Source of the DNA: Actinomycetota bacterium
GTDB taxonomy: Bacteria > Actinomycetota > Actinomycetes > S36-B12
DNA: 64,000 nt
NCBI GenBank assembly: GCA_016870195.1
Contig: VGCC01000001.1
Location: 62,001 to 126,000 of the forward strand
Reading direction: 5' to 3'
Shown piece after piece: positions 9,040 through 18,368 of the stretch. Position 1 is the stretch's first letter. The number at the start of each line of letters is the position of its first letter. The notes under the pieces were generated by a model that did not search any database, was not told the origin of the DNA, and saw only the letters and a list, made by a program, of their open reading frames with translations. The position numbers and the translations under genes were made by a program.

Positions 9040-9806
9040 GGCGTGATCGTCGCATGGATGACATCCCCCGCGCTCACAGACACGGGAGTTCCCCGGTCCT
9101 GGACGATCAGGTGTCCCCGGTCGTCGATGTCGGAAGCGATGCCCGTCAGGGTCCCACCCCCCGGAAGGTGCACGGTGACCTCCCGCCCGAGGGTGACGCA
9201 GGCCTCGCGGAAGCCCATGACAAGGTCGCTGCCGCCCTCCCGCCATACAGGCAGGAGTCCCTCGAGCAGAACAAGTACGTGCGCGAGTAATTCCGCCCGG
9301 TCGGTTCGTCCGCCCTCGACCAGCACGGAGGTTGCCTCCGGTGTCGGAAGTTGTCCGGCGGGCCAGTCGACATTGATGCCGATGCCGACGACGGCGACCG
9401 GGCCGACCACCTCCGTCAGCAGGCCCCCGAGTTTGCGCGTGCCGACCACCAGGTCGTTGGGCCACTTGATCCGAGCCGGAACATCGCACGCTGCGACGAG
9501 GGCACGTTGGGCAGCCAATGCGGCAGCCATGGTGAGCAGCGGCCACCGCTCTGAAGGCACTTCCGCAAGCGCGACCCGCACGGACATCCACACGCCTGCA
9601 CCGGCGTTGCTGGTCCACGTGCGGTCCATGCGACCGCGTCCGGCCGTCTGCTCGTCGGCTACGACACACACACCGTCCGAGTCACCCGGAAGATGCGCCA
9701 GCACGGCGTTGGTGGACTCAACGCTGTCCAGGACGACCGGCTCCGGCCACGACCCGCCCAGCGCTCGCATGCGCGCAACGACAAGAGAGGGGTCGAGAGC
9801 ACTCAC
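9000..9806 (-). CDS. birA: Biotin--[acetyl-CoA-carboxylase] ligase
   Basis: 268 aa, monofunctional: there is no N-terminal DNA-binding HTH, so it attaches biotin but is unlikely to repress. Motifs include SVESTNAVL, the biotin-binding loop [13 protein letters not shown] (GRGR), IKWPNDLVV, and the C-terminal SH3-like domain ([16 protein letters not shown]). Start GTG 9806 is preceded by TACCTT 6 nt upstream. It is transcribed divergently from the carboxyltransferase gene accD, whose partner AccA carries the biotin carrier domain that BirA would modify. The -10 hexamers of the two genes overlap. Confidence 0.93.
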   Translation of the reverse strand: MSALDPSLVVARMRALGGSWPEPVVLDSVESTNAVLAHLPGDSDGVCVVADEQTAGRGRMDRTWTSNAGAGVWMSVRVALAEVPSERWPLLTMAAALAAQRALVAACDVPARIKWPNDLVVGTRKLGGLLTEVVGPVAVVGIGINVDWPAGQLPTPEATSVLVEGGRTDRAELLAHVLVLLEGLLPVWREGGSDLVMGFREACVTLGREVTVHLPGGGTLTGIASDIDDRGHLIVQDRGTPVSVSAGDVIHATITPWDTRPSSSPPAK

Positions 9807-9811
9807 GTGGC

Positions 9812-9836
9812 TAAGGTACGCAGTCAGGGAGGCCGC
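9812..9836 (+). promoter_or_regulatory. accD promoter -10 and Shine-Dalgarno sequence
   Basis: TAAGGT at 9812-9817 is a candidate -10, and AGGGAGG at 9826-9832 is a strong ribosome binding site 4 nt before ATG 9837. A transcript starting ~7 nt after the -10 would carry a 5' leader of only ~13 nt. Confidence 0.5.
9813..9818 (-). promoter_or_regulatory. -10 element of leaderless birA
   Basis: TACCTT on the minus strand, 6 nt before GTG 9806. Five of its six base pairs are shared with the plus-strand TAAGGT of accD. Confidence 0.6.
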
Positions 9837-11426
9837 ATGAGCGCCGCAACGGATGAGTCCCACGGTTTGGACCCACGCACCAGCGCGGGCAAAGCCGAGA
9901 TCCTGAAATCCCGACGCGCGGAGGCCGCGGCCCTGCGGTCGGAGGCGGTGGACAAGCAGCACGCCAAAGGCAAGATGACCGCCCTCGAACGCATCGAGGC
10001 ACTGCTCGATCCGGGGAGCTTCCAGCCCATCGACGGCCTCGTGCGGCATCGCTCCCACAACTTCGGTCTTGAGAACAACCGCCCCTTCGGTGACGGCGTC
10101 ATCACCGGCTACGGCACGATCGACGGTCGCCAGGTCTGCATCTTCGCGCAGGACTTCACCGTTTTCGGTGGATCACTCGGCGAGGTCTTCGGCGAGAAGA
10201 TCACCAAGATCATGGATCTCGCGATGAAGACCGGCTGCCCCATGATCGGCCTCAACGACTCTGGCGGCGCACGTATCCAAGAAGGGGTCGTATCACTCGC
10301 TCTCTACGGAGAGATCTTCAAGCGCAATGTGCACGCCTCAGGAGTCATCCCGCAGATCTCGGTGATCATGGGTCCCTGCGCGGGCGGTGCGGTCTACTCA
10401 CCCGCGATCACGGACTTCACCGTCATGGTGGATCAGACCTCGCACATGTTCATTACGGGACCCGACGTCATCAAGGCGGTGACCGGCGAAGACGTTGCCT
10501 TCGAGGACCTCGGCGGCGCGCGCACCCACAACGCCAAGTCAGGCGTCTCGCACTATATGGCTGACGATGAGAACGACGCCCTGGACTACGTGCGCGCCCT
10601 GCTGTCCTTTCTGCCGAGCAACAACCTGTCCGACCCACCGGTGTTCCCGACCGAGGTGCCGATGGAGTTCACGGAGGAGGACTACAGCCTCGACCGGATC
10701 ATCCCGGACTCCCCCAACCAGCCCTACGACATGCATCGCATCATCGAGGCGGTCCTCGACGACGAGTTCCTCGAGACCCAGCCGCTCTTCGCGCCGAACA
10801 TGATCACGGGGTTTGGCCGGATCGAGGGACACGCGATCGGGGTGGTGGCGAACCAGCCTATGCACCTCGCAGGCACCCTAGACATTGATGCTTCGGAGAA
10901 GGCTGCGCGCTTCGTGCGCACCTGCGATGCATTCAACGTCCCCGTGCTCACCTTCGTCGACGTCCCCGGGTTCCTCCCTGGGACCGATCAGGAGTGGGAG
11001 GGGATCATCCGGCGTGGCGCCAAGTTGATCTACGCCTACTCGGAGGCGACCGTTCCACTGCTCACCGTGGTCACACGGAAGGCGTACGGCGGCGCCTACC
11101 TGGTGATGGGTTCGAAGAACCTCGGCGCCGATATCAACCTTGCCTGGCCCACGGCGGAGATCGCGGTGGTCGGCGCGCAGGCTGCGGTCAACATTCTGTA
11201 CCGCAAGGAGCTTGCCGTGGCGACCGATCCCGAGGCAGAGCGCGCCCGCTTCATCGACGAGTACCAGCAGGCCCTGGCCAACCCCTACATGGCAGCCGAG
11301 CGCGGCTATATGGATCGCGTGATCCTCCCGCATGAGACCCGCCTGCAGCTCACACGCGCGTTGCGTGCGGTGCGCAACAAGCGCGCGAGCCTTCCGCCGA
11401 AGAAGCACGGGAACATCCCCCTGTGA
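9837..11426 (+). CDS. accD: Acyl-CoA carboxylase carboxyltransferase beta subunit (propionyl/acetyl-CoA)
   Basis: 529 aa. Transfers CO2 from carboxybiotin on the alpha subunit to acetyl- or propionyl-CoA. It has the two crotonase-fold halves of the family: the N-terminal oxyanion region around [39 protein letters not shown], and the C-terminal half with [20 protein letters not shown] and [15 protein letters not shown]. Its length and sequence match actinobacterial AccD5/PccB proteins. A methylmalonyl-CoA mutase elsewhere in the window favours propionyl-CoA as a main substrate, but the specificity is an inference. The ATG has a strong Shine-Dalgarno sequence. The next gene starts inside its stop codon (GTGA). 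Confidence 0.95.
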   Translation: MSAATDESHGLDPRTSAGKAEILKSRRAEAAALRSEAVDKQHAKGKMTALERIEALLDPGSFQPIDGLVRHRSHNFGLENNRPFGDGVITGYGTIDGRQVCIFAQDFTVFGGSLGEVFGEKITKIMDLAMKTGCPMIGLNDSGGARIQEGVVSLALYGEIFKRNVHASGVIPQISVIMGPCAGGAVYSPAITDFTVMVDQTSHMFITGPDVIKAVTGEDVAFEDLGGARTHNAKSGVSHYMADDENDALDYVRALLSFLPSNNLSDPPVFPTEVPMEFTEEDYSLDRIIPDSPNQPYDMHRIIEAVLDDEFLETQPLFAPNMITGFGRIEGHAIGVVANQPMHLAGTLDIDASEKAARFVRTCDAFNVPVLTFVDVPGFLPGTDQEWEGIIRRGAKLIYAYSEATVPLLTVVTRKAYGGAYLVMGSKNLGADINLAWPTAEIAVVGAQAAVNILYRKELAVATDPEAERARFIDEYQQALANPYMAAERGYMDRVILPHETRLQLTRALRAVRNKRASLPPKKHGNIPL

Positions 11427-11611
11427 GTGACGCACCTGTGCTCCGTGTCATTTCCGGAGAGGCAACCGAAGAGGACGTCGCCGCGATCCTGGCCGCCTTC
11501 GCGCAGATTCCCGCGGAGGAAACAACAGCCGATGCGTGGACCGCTCGCTCACCCGGATTGCGCACGCCCCTCGAACACGGACCCCTCGCCTGGCGCATGT
11601 CCCTGCGGTGA
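11423..11611 (+). CDS. accE: Acyl-CoA carboxylase epsilon subunit
   Basis: 62 aa from GTG 11423, overlapping the accD stop by 4 nt. The sequence [21 protein letters not shown] matches the short actinobacterial AccE/PccE epsilon subunits that hold alpha and beta subunits together and stimulate activity. The typical variable middle and a C-terminal W-containing basic tail (PLAWRMSLR) are present. Its place between accD and maf is the usual actinobacterial order. Confidence 0.85.
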   Translation: MSDAPVLRVISGEATEEDVAAILAAFAQIPAEETTADAWTARSPGLRTPLEHGPLAWRMSLR

Positions 11612-11613
11612 CG

Positions 11614-12225
11614 ATGCGTCTCGTCCTCGCCTCCCAATCACCCGCCCGCCTCACTGTCCTCCGCAATGCAGGAGTCATTCCGATCGTGCAGGTGAGCTAC
11701 GTCGATGAAGACGCTCTCACACACGAGAACCTGGAGGCCACTCCCGCGGAGATCTGTCTCCTGCTCGCCCGGGCGAAAGCGGAGGCGGTGGCGCCCCAGT
11801 TCGTCGGACAGGACGTCATGGTGCTCGGGTGCGACTCGGTGTTCGACGTCGATGGGATCGCGTATGGCAAGCCAGGAAGCGCGGAGCAAGCCAAGGCCCG
11901 CTGGAACGTGATGATGGGGCGCTCCGGGATCCTGCGCACGGGTCATTGGCTCATCGACCCCAATTCCGGCCGCGCCCAGGGGGACGTCGCCGATACGACG
12001 GTCCACATGGGGACCATCTCGGACGCCGAGATGGATGCCTACCTCGCGACCGGAGAGCCCTTCCAGGTCGCAGGGGGGTTCACCCTCGATGCACTCGGCG
12101 GAGCTTTCGTCGACGGCGTGGAAGGCGACCCGTCGAACGTGGTCGGACTGTCCCTTCCCACCCTGCGTCGATTGCTCGCGGACTTCGGGATCACCTGGAC
12201 CGACCTCTGGGAACCCCGTCGCTAG
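11614..12225 (+). CDS. maf: Maf-family nucleotide pyrophosphatase
   Basis: 203 aa from ATG 11614; GTG 11608, which would overlap the accE stop as GTGA, is an equally possible start. The N-terminal motif LASQSPARL (SxxR) and [10 protein letters not shown] are the family signature (P-loop-like site and catalytic acidic residues). [16 protein letters not shown] near residue 170 is the conserved C-terminal segment. Maf proteins hydrolyse non-canonical or modified nucleotides to monophosphates and are linked to septum formation. It lies in the accD-accE operon. Its TAG stop is also the first three bases of the promoter hexamer of accA. Confidence 0.92.
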   Translation: MRLVLASQSPARLTVLRNAGVIPIVQVSYVDEDALTHENLEATPAEICLLLARAKAEAVAPQFVGQDVMVLGCDSVFDVDGIAYGKPGSAEQAKARWNVMMGRSGILRTGHWLIDPNSGRAQGDVADTTVHMGTISDAEMDAYLATGEPFQVAGGFTLDALGGAFVDGVEGDPSNVVGLSLPTLRRLLADFGITWTDLWEPRR

Positions 12226-12228
12226 AGT
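12223..12228 (+). promoter_or_regulatory. -10 element of leaderless accA, fused with maf stop codon
   Basis: TAGAGT, 7 nt before GTG 12236. The first three bases are the TAG stop of maf. AccA can therefore be made from its own leaderless message as well as from read-through. Confidence 0.6.
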
Positions 12229-12235
12229 CACGCAC

Positions 12236-13987
12236 GTGCGCACGGTGCTCATCGCGAATCGCGGGGAAATCGCGGTTCGCATCATCCGAGCATGTCGCGA
12301 TGCGAGACTCACGTCGGTTGCGATCTACGCGGAGCCGGACCGTGATGCCCTCCACGTGCAACTCGCGGACGAGGCATACGCCCTCGGTGGATCGACGGCT
12401 ACGGAGACTTACCTCGACATCGCGAAGGTGATCGATGTCGCCCGGAAATCCGGTGCCGACGCAGTGCACCCGGGCTACGGATTCCTGTCGGAGAACGCGG
12501 AATTCGCCCAGGCGGTGATCGATGCCGGACTGACGTGGATCGGACCCCCACCGCAGGCCATTCGCGACCTTGGCGACAAGGTCTCCGCGCGCCACATCGC
12601 GCAGCGCGCGGGTGCTCCCCAGGTTCCCGGGACCGCCGATCCCGTGAGCGACGCAAGCGAGGTGGTCGCCTTCGCGCAGGAGAACGGGCTGCCGGTCGCG
12701 ATCAAGGCGGCGTTCGGTGGCGGTGGTCGCGGCTTGAAGGTGGCGCGCACGATCGAGGAGATTCCCGAGCTCTACGAGTCCGCCGTACGCGAGGCGATCG
12801 CGGCATTCGGTCGCGGAGAATGCTTCGTCGAGCGCTACCTCGACAAGCCTCGGCATGTCGAGACCCAATGTCTTGCAGATGCCAAGGGGAATGTGGTCGT
12901 GGTCTCCACACGCGACTGCTCGCTCCAGCGTCGCCATCAGAAGCTCGTGGAGGAAGCCCCCGCCCCGTTCCTCACGCCGGAACAGATCGAGCAGCTCTAC
13001 GCATCATCGAAGGCGATCCTGCGTGAGGCCGGATATGTCAACGCAGGGACTTGCGAGTTCCTCGTGGGCGCGGACGGGACGATCTCGTTCCTCGAGGTCA
13101 ACACCCGGCTGCAGGTGGAGCACCCGGTGTCGGAGGAGGTCACCGGCATAGACCTCGTGCGCGAGCAGTTCCGCATCGCCGACGGCGGAGTGATCGACTA
13201 TCCGGATCCCGAGGTGCGCGGGCACTCGATCGAGTTCCGCATCAACGGCGAGGATCCCGGGCGCGGCTTCCTTCCTGCTCCGGGAACGCTGACCACGTTC
13301 ACGGTGCCTAGCGGCCCTGGTGTGCGGGTCGACGCCGGATTCCAGGCGGGGGATGTCATCGGCGGGAACTTCGATTCCCTCCTCGCCAAGCTGATCGTGA
13401 CGGGTCGGGACCGCACCGAGGCCATCGAGCGCTCGCGTCGCGCACTCGACGAACTGAAGGTTGAGGGGATCGCCACGGCGACTCCGTTCCATCGAGCCGT
13501 CGTGCGCGACACCGCCTTCGCGCCGCCCGACACAGACACACCCTTCAGCGTCCACACCCGATGGATCGAGACCGAGTTCGATAACCAGATCCCCGCGTAC
13601 GGGTCGACCGTGGATTGTGAAGTACCCGAAACACGTCAGAGCGTCATCGTCGAGGTCGGGGGCAAACGACTCGAGGTCACCGTCCCAGCCGGTTTCACGC
13701 GTTCCGCCAACGGTGGCTCGCAGAAGCGCACCAAGCGGACCCGCAGCCGAGTGGAACATGTCGCGTCCGGTGACGCCGTCGTCGCACCCATGCAGGGGAC
13801 GGTCGTGAAGGTCGAAGTGACCGAGGGCCAGTCGGTATCGAAGGGCGATCTCATCGTGGTGCTCGAAGCGATGAAGATGGAGCAGCCACTCACCGCACAT
13901 AAGGACGGGACCGTCACCCGCCTTCAGGCCACCCCCGGAACAACGGTTCCCTCGGACACCGTGCTCTGCGAAATCGTGGACGCCTAG
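12236..13987 (+). CDS. accA: Acyl-CoA carboxylase alpha subunit (biotin carboxylase and carrier)
   Basis: 583 aa from GTG 12236. Residues 1-450 are biotin carboxylase: [31 protein letters not shown], the ATP-grasp loop [11 protein letters not shown], and [20 protein letters not shown] at the active site. The C-terminal ~75 residues are a biotinyl carrier domain with the biotin-accepting lysine in EAMKMEQP. This is the fused AccA3/PccA arrangement of actinobacteria. It partners with AccD and AccE upstream and needs BirA, whose gene lies divergent at 9806. Its TAG stop and that of the convergent gene share the tetranucleotide CTAG (13984-13987). Confidence 0.96.
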   Translation: MRTVLIANRGEIAVRIIRACRDARLTSVAIYAEPDRDALHVQLADEAYALGGSTATETYLDIAKVIDVARKSGADAVHPGYGFLSENAEFAQAVIDAGLTWIGPPPQAIRDLGDKVSARHIAQRAGAPQVPGTADPVSDASEVVAFAQENGLPVAIKAAFGGGGRGLKVARTIEEIPELYESAVREAIAAFGRGECFVERYLDKPRHVETQCLADAKGNVVVVSTRDCSLQRRHQKLVEEAPAPFLTPEQIEQLYASSKAILREAGYVNAGTCEFLVGADGTISFLEVNTRLQVEHPVSEEVTGIDLVREQFRIADGGVIDYPDPEVRGHSIEFRINGEDPGRGFLPAPGTLTTFTVPSGPGVRVDAGFQAGDVIGGNFDSLLAKLIVTGRDRTEAIERSRRALDELKVEGIATATPFHRAVVRDTAFAPPDTDTPFSVHTRWIETEFDNQIPAYGSTVDCEVPETRQSVIVEVGGKRLEVTVPAGFTRSANGGSQKRTKRTRSRVEHVASGDAVVAPMQGTVVKVEVTEGQSVSKGDLIVVLEAMKMEQPLTAHKDGTVTRLQATPGTTVPSDTVLCEIVDA

Positions 13988-14427
13988 CCTTCCGTGATCC
14001 GGTTGCGGATCGCCGAGACGTAATCCGTCGGAGCACCCGCGGCCTCGGCAGCGCACGCGAGGTTCTCCAAGTAGTCCGCCGCAGGTAATCCACCCTCGTA
14101 CGCGTCGAGGACGTACGCCCACGCGAGGACCTCAGCGTCCATGGTGTCGACACGCACGCGGATCTTGCGCCACATCCCGAGTTCGACGTCCTCCCAAATG
14201 TCCAAGGTCATCTCGTCGAGTCGGGTGACGTCGTAGAGCATCGTGAAGACTGACGAGCCCGGGTCCTCCACCATGGTGCACATCGCGCCGAACCCCACCA
14301 ACTCGTCTCCCGCGAACGTCAGGCGCCAGCCCCGCACCCAGCCGATCCCCTGAGCGGGGGACGCGGGTGCCCGCTCGGCCATGCGGTGGGGGTCGAGGTT
14401 CATCCCGTAGGCCGCGTACAGGGTCAC
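13984..14427 (-). CDS. Gamma-glutamylcyclotransferase-like protein
   Basis: 147 aa from GTG 14427, chosen because TACTCT lies 6 nt upstream. The opening [19 protein letters not shown] corresponds to the YGSNL loop of the GGCT fold (here YGMNL), followed by [10 protein letters not shown] and a mid-protein [14 protein letters not shown] segment. The family includes cyclotransferases acting on gamma-glutamyl groups; this protein's substrate is unknown. It stands alone between accA (convergent) and lpdA (divergent). Confidence 0.75.
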   Translation of the reverse strand: MTLYAAYGMNLDPHRMAERAPASPAQGIGWVRGWRLTFAGDELVGFGAMCTMVEDPGSSVFTMLYDVTRLDEMTLDIWEDVELGMWRKIRVRVDTMDAEVLAWAYVLDAYEGGLPAADYLENLACAAEAAGAPTDYVSAIRNRITEG

Positions 14428-14433
14428 ACGCCC

Positions 14434-14439
14434 AGAGTA
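14434..14439 (-). promoter_or_regulatory. -10 element of leaderless GGCT-like gene
   Basis: TACTCT on the minus strand, 6 nt before GTG 14427; no Shine-Dalgarno sequence. Confidence 0.55.
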
Positions 14440-14483
14440 GGTGTCTGCCGCCCGTAACGGAATATTCACCGCGGTAGGCAAGG

Positions 14484-15884
14484 ATGACCGACGTGAGCCA
14501 CGTCGCGATCATCGGAGCGGGCCCAGGCGGTTACGAGGCCGCACTCGTGGGACGCCAGTTGGGCGCCGAGGTCACGCTCATTCACCAGGGCGTGGGTGGA
14601 TCCGCAGTCTTGACCGACTGCGTCCCGAGCAAAGCCCTTGTTGCCACGGCCGGAGCTGTGACCGAGGTAGCCGACTCGGGCGCCGTGGGCGTCCGCATCC
14701 ACGGGGCAGCACCCTCAGCCGCGGGAATCTCGGTCGATCTCTCAGCCGTCAACGCCCGCATCCTGGACATGGCCCAGACCCAGAGCGCGGACATCGCCGC
14801 GCAACTCACCGCACGCGGGGTGCGCCTAATCGAGGGCTTCGCCCGCTTCACCGGGACCACTCAACTCGCGGTCGCCCACACACATGGTGCATCGGAGAGC
14901 ATCGACGCGGACGTCATCCTGATCGCCACGGGAGCCAGGCCCCGAACGATGCCCGATGCGGAGCCAGATGGCGAGCGCATCCTCACCTGGGAGCAGCTCT
15001 ACACCCTGCCGACATTGCCCGAGCACCTGATCGTGGTGGGCTCCGGCGTCACCGGTGCGGAATTTGCTTCCGCCTACCGAGCCCTGGGATCCGAGGTGAC
15101 GTTGGTCTCCTCCCGCGACCGGGTGCTTCCCGGAGAGGACGCCGATGCCGCCCGCGTGATCGAGGACGTCTTCGCCCAGCGAGGGATCACCGTCCTTTCT
15201 CAGTCGCGCGCAGCAGCCGCACACCGCACATCCCACGGCGTCACCGTCACCCTGACGGACGGACGGGCCATCGATGGGAGTCACGTGCTCATGGCGGTGG
15301 GGTCACTCCCGAACAGCAATGACATCGGGCTTGACGTCGCAGGAGTCGAGATCGACGAACGCGGGTTCATCGTGACCGATCGGGTCTCGCGCACGAATGT
15401 CCGTGGTGTCTACGCAGCGGGTGACGTCACCGGTGTGCAGATGCTCGCGTCCGTCGCCGCGATGCAGGGACGTATCGCCATGTCGCACGCCCTGGGGGAC
15501 GCCGTGAACCCGCTCGAGGTCGATCACGTATCGAGCACGGTCTTCACGGCGCCGGAGATCGCCACCGTGGGTCTATCCCAGGCACAACTCGACGCGGGTG
15601 ATGCACGTGCCGACGTCTACATGATGCCCCTGGCCACCAACGCTCGAGCGAAGATGGAGGAGATCGAACACGGGTTCATCAAGATCATCTGCCGACGCAC
15701 CTCACGGATCATCGCCGGTGCCGTCGTGGTCAGCCCGCACGCCAGTGAACTCATCCACCCCCTGACCATTGCCGTGGAGCAGCGGCTCACCGTGGATCAA
15801 CTGGCGCAGACGTTCACGGTCTACCCCAGCCTGACCGGGTCGATCGCCGAAGCAGCCCGGCGTTTGCACCTCGCGGCGGAGTAG
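14484..15884 (+). CDS. lpdA: NAD(P)H-quinone reductase, LpdA-like flavoprotein
   Basis: 466 aa with the layout of a pyridine nucleotide-disulfide oxidoreductase: FAD motif AIIGAGPGGYEAAL, NAD motif VVGSGVTGAEFASAY, second FAD motif GVYAAGDVTGVQMLASVA, and the dimerisation domain ending FTVYPSLTGSIAEAARR. The redox-active pair of true dihydrolipoamide dehydrogenase (GGTCxNxGC) reads GGSAVLTDC here: the first Cys is Ala, so it cannot perform dithiol chemistry. The usual C-terminal His-Glu region (HxHPTxxE) is also altered. Both changes are shared with mycobacterial LpdA, a flavoprotein quinone reductase. Start ATG 14484 has only a weak upstream signal. LpdA-PNP-phosphohexomutase order recurs in mycobacteria. 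Confidence 0.85.
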   Translation: MTDVSHVAIIGAGPGGYEAALVGRQLGAEVTLIHQGVGGSAVLTDCVPSKALVATAGAVTEVADSGAVGVRIHGAAPSAAGISVDLSAVNARILDMAQTQSADIAAQLTARGVRLIEGFARFTGTTQLAVAHTHGASESIDADVILIATGARPRTMPDAEPDGERILTWEQLYTLPTLPEHLIVVGSGVTGAEFASAYRALGSEVTLVSSRDRVLPGEDADAARVIEDVFAQRGITVLSQSRAAAAHRTSHGVTVTLTDGRAIDGSHVLMAVGSLPNSNDIGLDVAGVEIDERGFIVTDRVSRTNVRGVYAAGDVTGVQMLASVAAMQGRIAMSHALGDAVNPLEVDHVSSTVFTAPEIATVGLSQAQLDAGDARADVYMMPLATNARAKMEEIEHGFIKIICRRTSRIIAGAVVVSPHASELIHPLTIAVEQRLTVDQLAQTFTVYPSLTGSIAEAARRLHLAAE

Positions 15885-15887
15885 GTT
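15882..15887 (+). promoter_or_regulatory. -10 element of leaderless PNP gene, fused with lpdA stop codon
   Basis: TAGGTT, 6 nt before GTG 15894. Its first three bases are the TAG stop of lpdA. Confidence 0.6.
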
Positions 15888-15893
15888 GCCGGG

Positions 15894-16706
15894 GTGCCGT
15901 TCAACGCCGAGACCCAAGCCCTGCAGGACAAGGCCGCAGAGTCCGCGGCGACGCTGCGCGCACTCACGGGGGTCGAGACCCACGATGTGGCCGTCGTTCT
16001 CGGATCCGGCTGGGTCCCTGCCGCGGACCTCCTCGGCACGACGGTGGCTGAGTTCCCGAATACCGAACTCCCCCACTTCTCGGCTTCCGGGGTCGATGGG
16101 CATGCCGGGACCATTCGCAGCGTCGATGCCGATGGCACACGCGTACTCGTCTTCCTGGGTCGCACGCACTTGTACGAAGGCAAGGGTGTCGATGCGGTCA
16201 CGCACGGTGTGCGCACCGCGCAACAGGCGGGCTGCCGCACCATCATGTTCACGAATGGCTGCGGTGGCCTCGATCCCGAGTGGAGCCCTGGGACACCCGT
16301 CCTCATCGCGGACCACATCAATTTGACGGGGGCCTCCCCACTGCACGGGGCGGACTTCGTCGACCTGACGAACCTCTACTCCCCGCGACTACGCGATATG
16401 TGCCGCGAGATCGATCCGACTCTCGTGGACGGCGTCTATGCGCAATTCCGCGGCCCGATGTACGAGACGCCGGCGGAAATCGGGATGGTGCGAGCGATCG
16501 GCGGCACGCTCGTGGGGATGAGTACCGCGCTCGAGGCAATCGTCGCGCGTTCGGTCGGGCTGGAGATCCTGGGCGTCTCCCTCGTGACGAACCTCGCGGC
16601 GGGAATGGCCGGGCCGCTCAATCATGAAGAGGTGCTGGCCGCAGGAAAGGCAGCCGCGACACGTATGGGTGGCTTGCTCGCCACCGTCATCCGAAAAATC
16701 CCATGA
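15894..16706 (+). CDS. Purine nucleoside phosphorylase
   Basis: 270 aa, trimeric class. Splits purine (deoxy)nucleosides with phosphate into base and (deoxy)ribose-1-phosphate. Motifs: VAVVLGSGWVPAADL (phosphate loop), LGRTHLYEGKG, FTNGCGGL, QFRGPMYETPAEIGM (purine-site Glu and Met region), and GVSLVTNLAAGM with the base-binding Asn. GTG 15894 is preceded by TAGGTT at 6 nt. Its stop overlaps the phosphohexomutase ATG (ATGA), coupling sugar-1-phosphate production to its isomerisation. A peripheral member of the window's nucleoside catabolic set. Confidence 0.95.
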   Translation: MPFNAETQALQDKAAESAATLRALTGVETHDVAVVLGSGWVPAADLLGTTVAEFPNTELPHFSASGVDGHAGTIRSVDADGTRVLVFLGRTHLYEGKGVDAVTHGVRTAQQAGCRTIMFTNGCGGLDPEWSPGTPVLIADHINLTGASPLHGADFVDLTNLYSPRLRDMCREIDPTLVDGVYAQFRGPMYETPAEIGMVRAIGGTLVGMSTALEAIVARSVGLEILGVSLVTNLAAGMAGPLNHEEVLAAGKAAATRMGGLLATVIRKIP

Positions 16707-18325
16707 CCCTGCGCGCGCGAGCCGAGGCCTGGCTCGCCGAGGACCCCGATCCGGACACCCGGGCACAACTCCAGGCGATCCTTGACGACGAGTCCCAACT
16801 GGCTGATTGCTTCGCGCAGCGACTCACCTTCGGCACTGCAGGCCTGCGCGGCGCACTCGGCCCCGGCCCGAACCGTATGAATCGCGTGGTCGTCACCCAG
16901 GCCGCGGCGGGGCTGGCCGCCTACCTCACGGCTTCACATCCCCACGGGTGTGCGGTGGTCATCGGTTACGACGCACGTCACAATTCCGAGGCCTTCGCCC
17001 GAGACACGGCAGAGGTCCTGACGGGTGCCGGAATCTCCGTGATGGTCTTCCCCACCCCCTGTCCCACACCCGTGTTGGCGTACGCGATCCGACGGCTGGG
17101 GTGCGCGGCCGGGGTGATGGTGACCGCCAGCCACAACCCGCCCCAGGACAACGGCTACAAGGTCTACCTCGGAGACGGGTGCCAGATCATCCCGCCCGCC
17201 GACGCGGAGATCGAGGCCGAGATCGCCCGCATTGCGCAACTCCCCCTCGCCGACATCCCGCGCGGAGAGGAGTGGGACACCCTCGGTGAGGGCATCACCG
17301 ACGACTACATCCGGCGCGCCGCCTCACTGATCTCGCCGAAGGCGGCCCGAGACATCTCCATCATCTACACACCACTGCACGGAGTCGGAGGAGACGTTCT
17401 CACCAGGCTGTTCGCCACGGTCGGATTCGGACCGCTCACCACGGTGGCCGCGCAGTTCGACCCGGATCCGGACTTCCCCACGGTCACCTTCCCCAACCCG
17501 GAGGAACCGGGAGCCCTCGATCTCGCCCTCGCGCAGAGCTCCGGTGCCGACATCATCATCGCCAACGATCCCGACGCTGACCGCTGCGCACTCGCAGCAC
17601 AGGATCGCACCGGAACCTGGCGAATGCTCCGCGGCGACGAACTCGGCTCCCTGCTCGCCTGGTGGATTACCCAGCGAGCGCAGCCAGCGGAGCGCCGCGT
17701 CCTCGCTCAATCGATCGTCTCGTGCTCATTGCTCGCCCGCATCGCCGAGGCCAACGGCTACGACTACGCGCGCACCCTCACCGGCTTCAAGTGGATCGGT
17801 CGCCTCCCCGGCCTCGCGTACGGGTACGAGGAAGCTCTGGGCTACTGCGTCGACCCGGAGGCCGTCGCCGACAAAGACGGAATCACCGCCGCGCTCCTGA
17901 CCGCGGAGATGTGCGCGCACCTGAAGTTCCACGGGATGAACGTGGACGACGTCCTCGACGACCTCGCCCTCACCTACGGCCTCTACGCCACCGACCAGGT
18001 CTCCGTGCGCGTCAGCGACCGAGCACGCATCCCGGAAATCGTCGCCGCACTCCGATCGAACCCACCGCTCACCATCGCCGGTACGCGGGTCACGAGTTTC
18101 CTCGACCTCGAATCACCCGACTCCGACCTCCCGCCCACCGACGGCCTGCTCTTCGAACTCGAGGGAAACGCCCGAGTGATCATCCGCCCGAGTGGCACCG
18201 AACCCAAGGTCAAGTGCTACCTGCAGACCGTCGTGCACGTCACCGGCAGCCTGGAGGCCGCCCGCGCCCAGGCAGGCGAACAACTTCACGCTCTCGCCGA
18301 AGCCGTCCGCACCTGGCTCGACTAG
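16703..18325 (+). CDS. pmmB: Phosphohexomutase / probable phosphopentomutase (PmmB-like)
   Basis: 540 aa with the four domains of alpha-D-phosphohexomutases. LTFGTAGLRGALGPG opens domain 1, and VTASHNPPQDNGYKVY contains the catalytic Ser. NDPDADRCALAA is the Mg2+ loop in domain 2, YEEALGY the sugar-binding loop in domain 3, and RPSGTEPKVKCYLQ the phosphate-binding loop of domain 4. Coupled to PNP by an ATGA overlap, and followed by deoC, it most plausibly moves phosphate from C1 to C5 of (deoxy)ribose (inference from context). Homologues are usually annotated phosphomannomutase/phosphoglucomutase. Confidence 0.9.
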   Translation: MTLRARAEAWLAEDPDPDTRAQLQAILDDESQLADCFAQRLTFGTAGLRGALGPGPNRMNRVVVTQAAAGLAAYLTASHPHGCAVVIGYDARHNSEAFARDTAEVLTGAGISVMVFPTPCPTPVLAYAIRRLGCAAGVMVTASHNPPQDNGYKVYLGDGCQIIPPADAEIEAEIARIAQLPLADIPRGEEWDTLGEGITDDYIRRAASLISPKAARDISIIYTPLHGVGGDVLTRLFATVGFGPLTTVAAQFDPDPDFPTVTFPNPEEPGALDLALAQSSGADIIIANDPDADRCALAAQDRTGTWRMLRGDELGSLLAWWITQRAQPAERRVLAQSIVSCSLLARIAEANGYDYARTLTGFKWIGRLPGLAYGYEEALGYCVDPEAVADKDGITAALLTAEMCAHLKFHGMNVDDVLDDLALTYGLYATDQVSVRVSDRARIPEIVAALRSNPPLTIAGTRVTSFLDLESPDSDLPPTDGLLFELEGNARVIIRPSGTEPKVKCYLQTVVHVTGSLEAARAQAGEQLHALAEAVRTWLD

Positions 18326-18368
18326 GTGGTGTCCACGTATGCGAAACTCGCGCGATGGAGGTCGAAAC

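Noticed and set aside
14441-15322. Arg/Gly-rich frame of ~290 codons on the same strand as lpdA.
   Set aside because: An out-of-frame shadow of lpdA; it has a low-complexity basic composition and no recognisable fold.
14484-15884. Dihydrolipoamide dehydrogenase (E3) of pyruvate dehydrogenase.
   Set aside because: The first redox cysteine is Ala, so disulfide chemistry is not possible.
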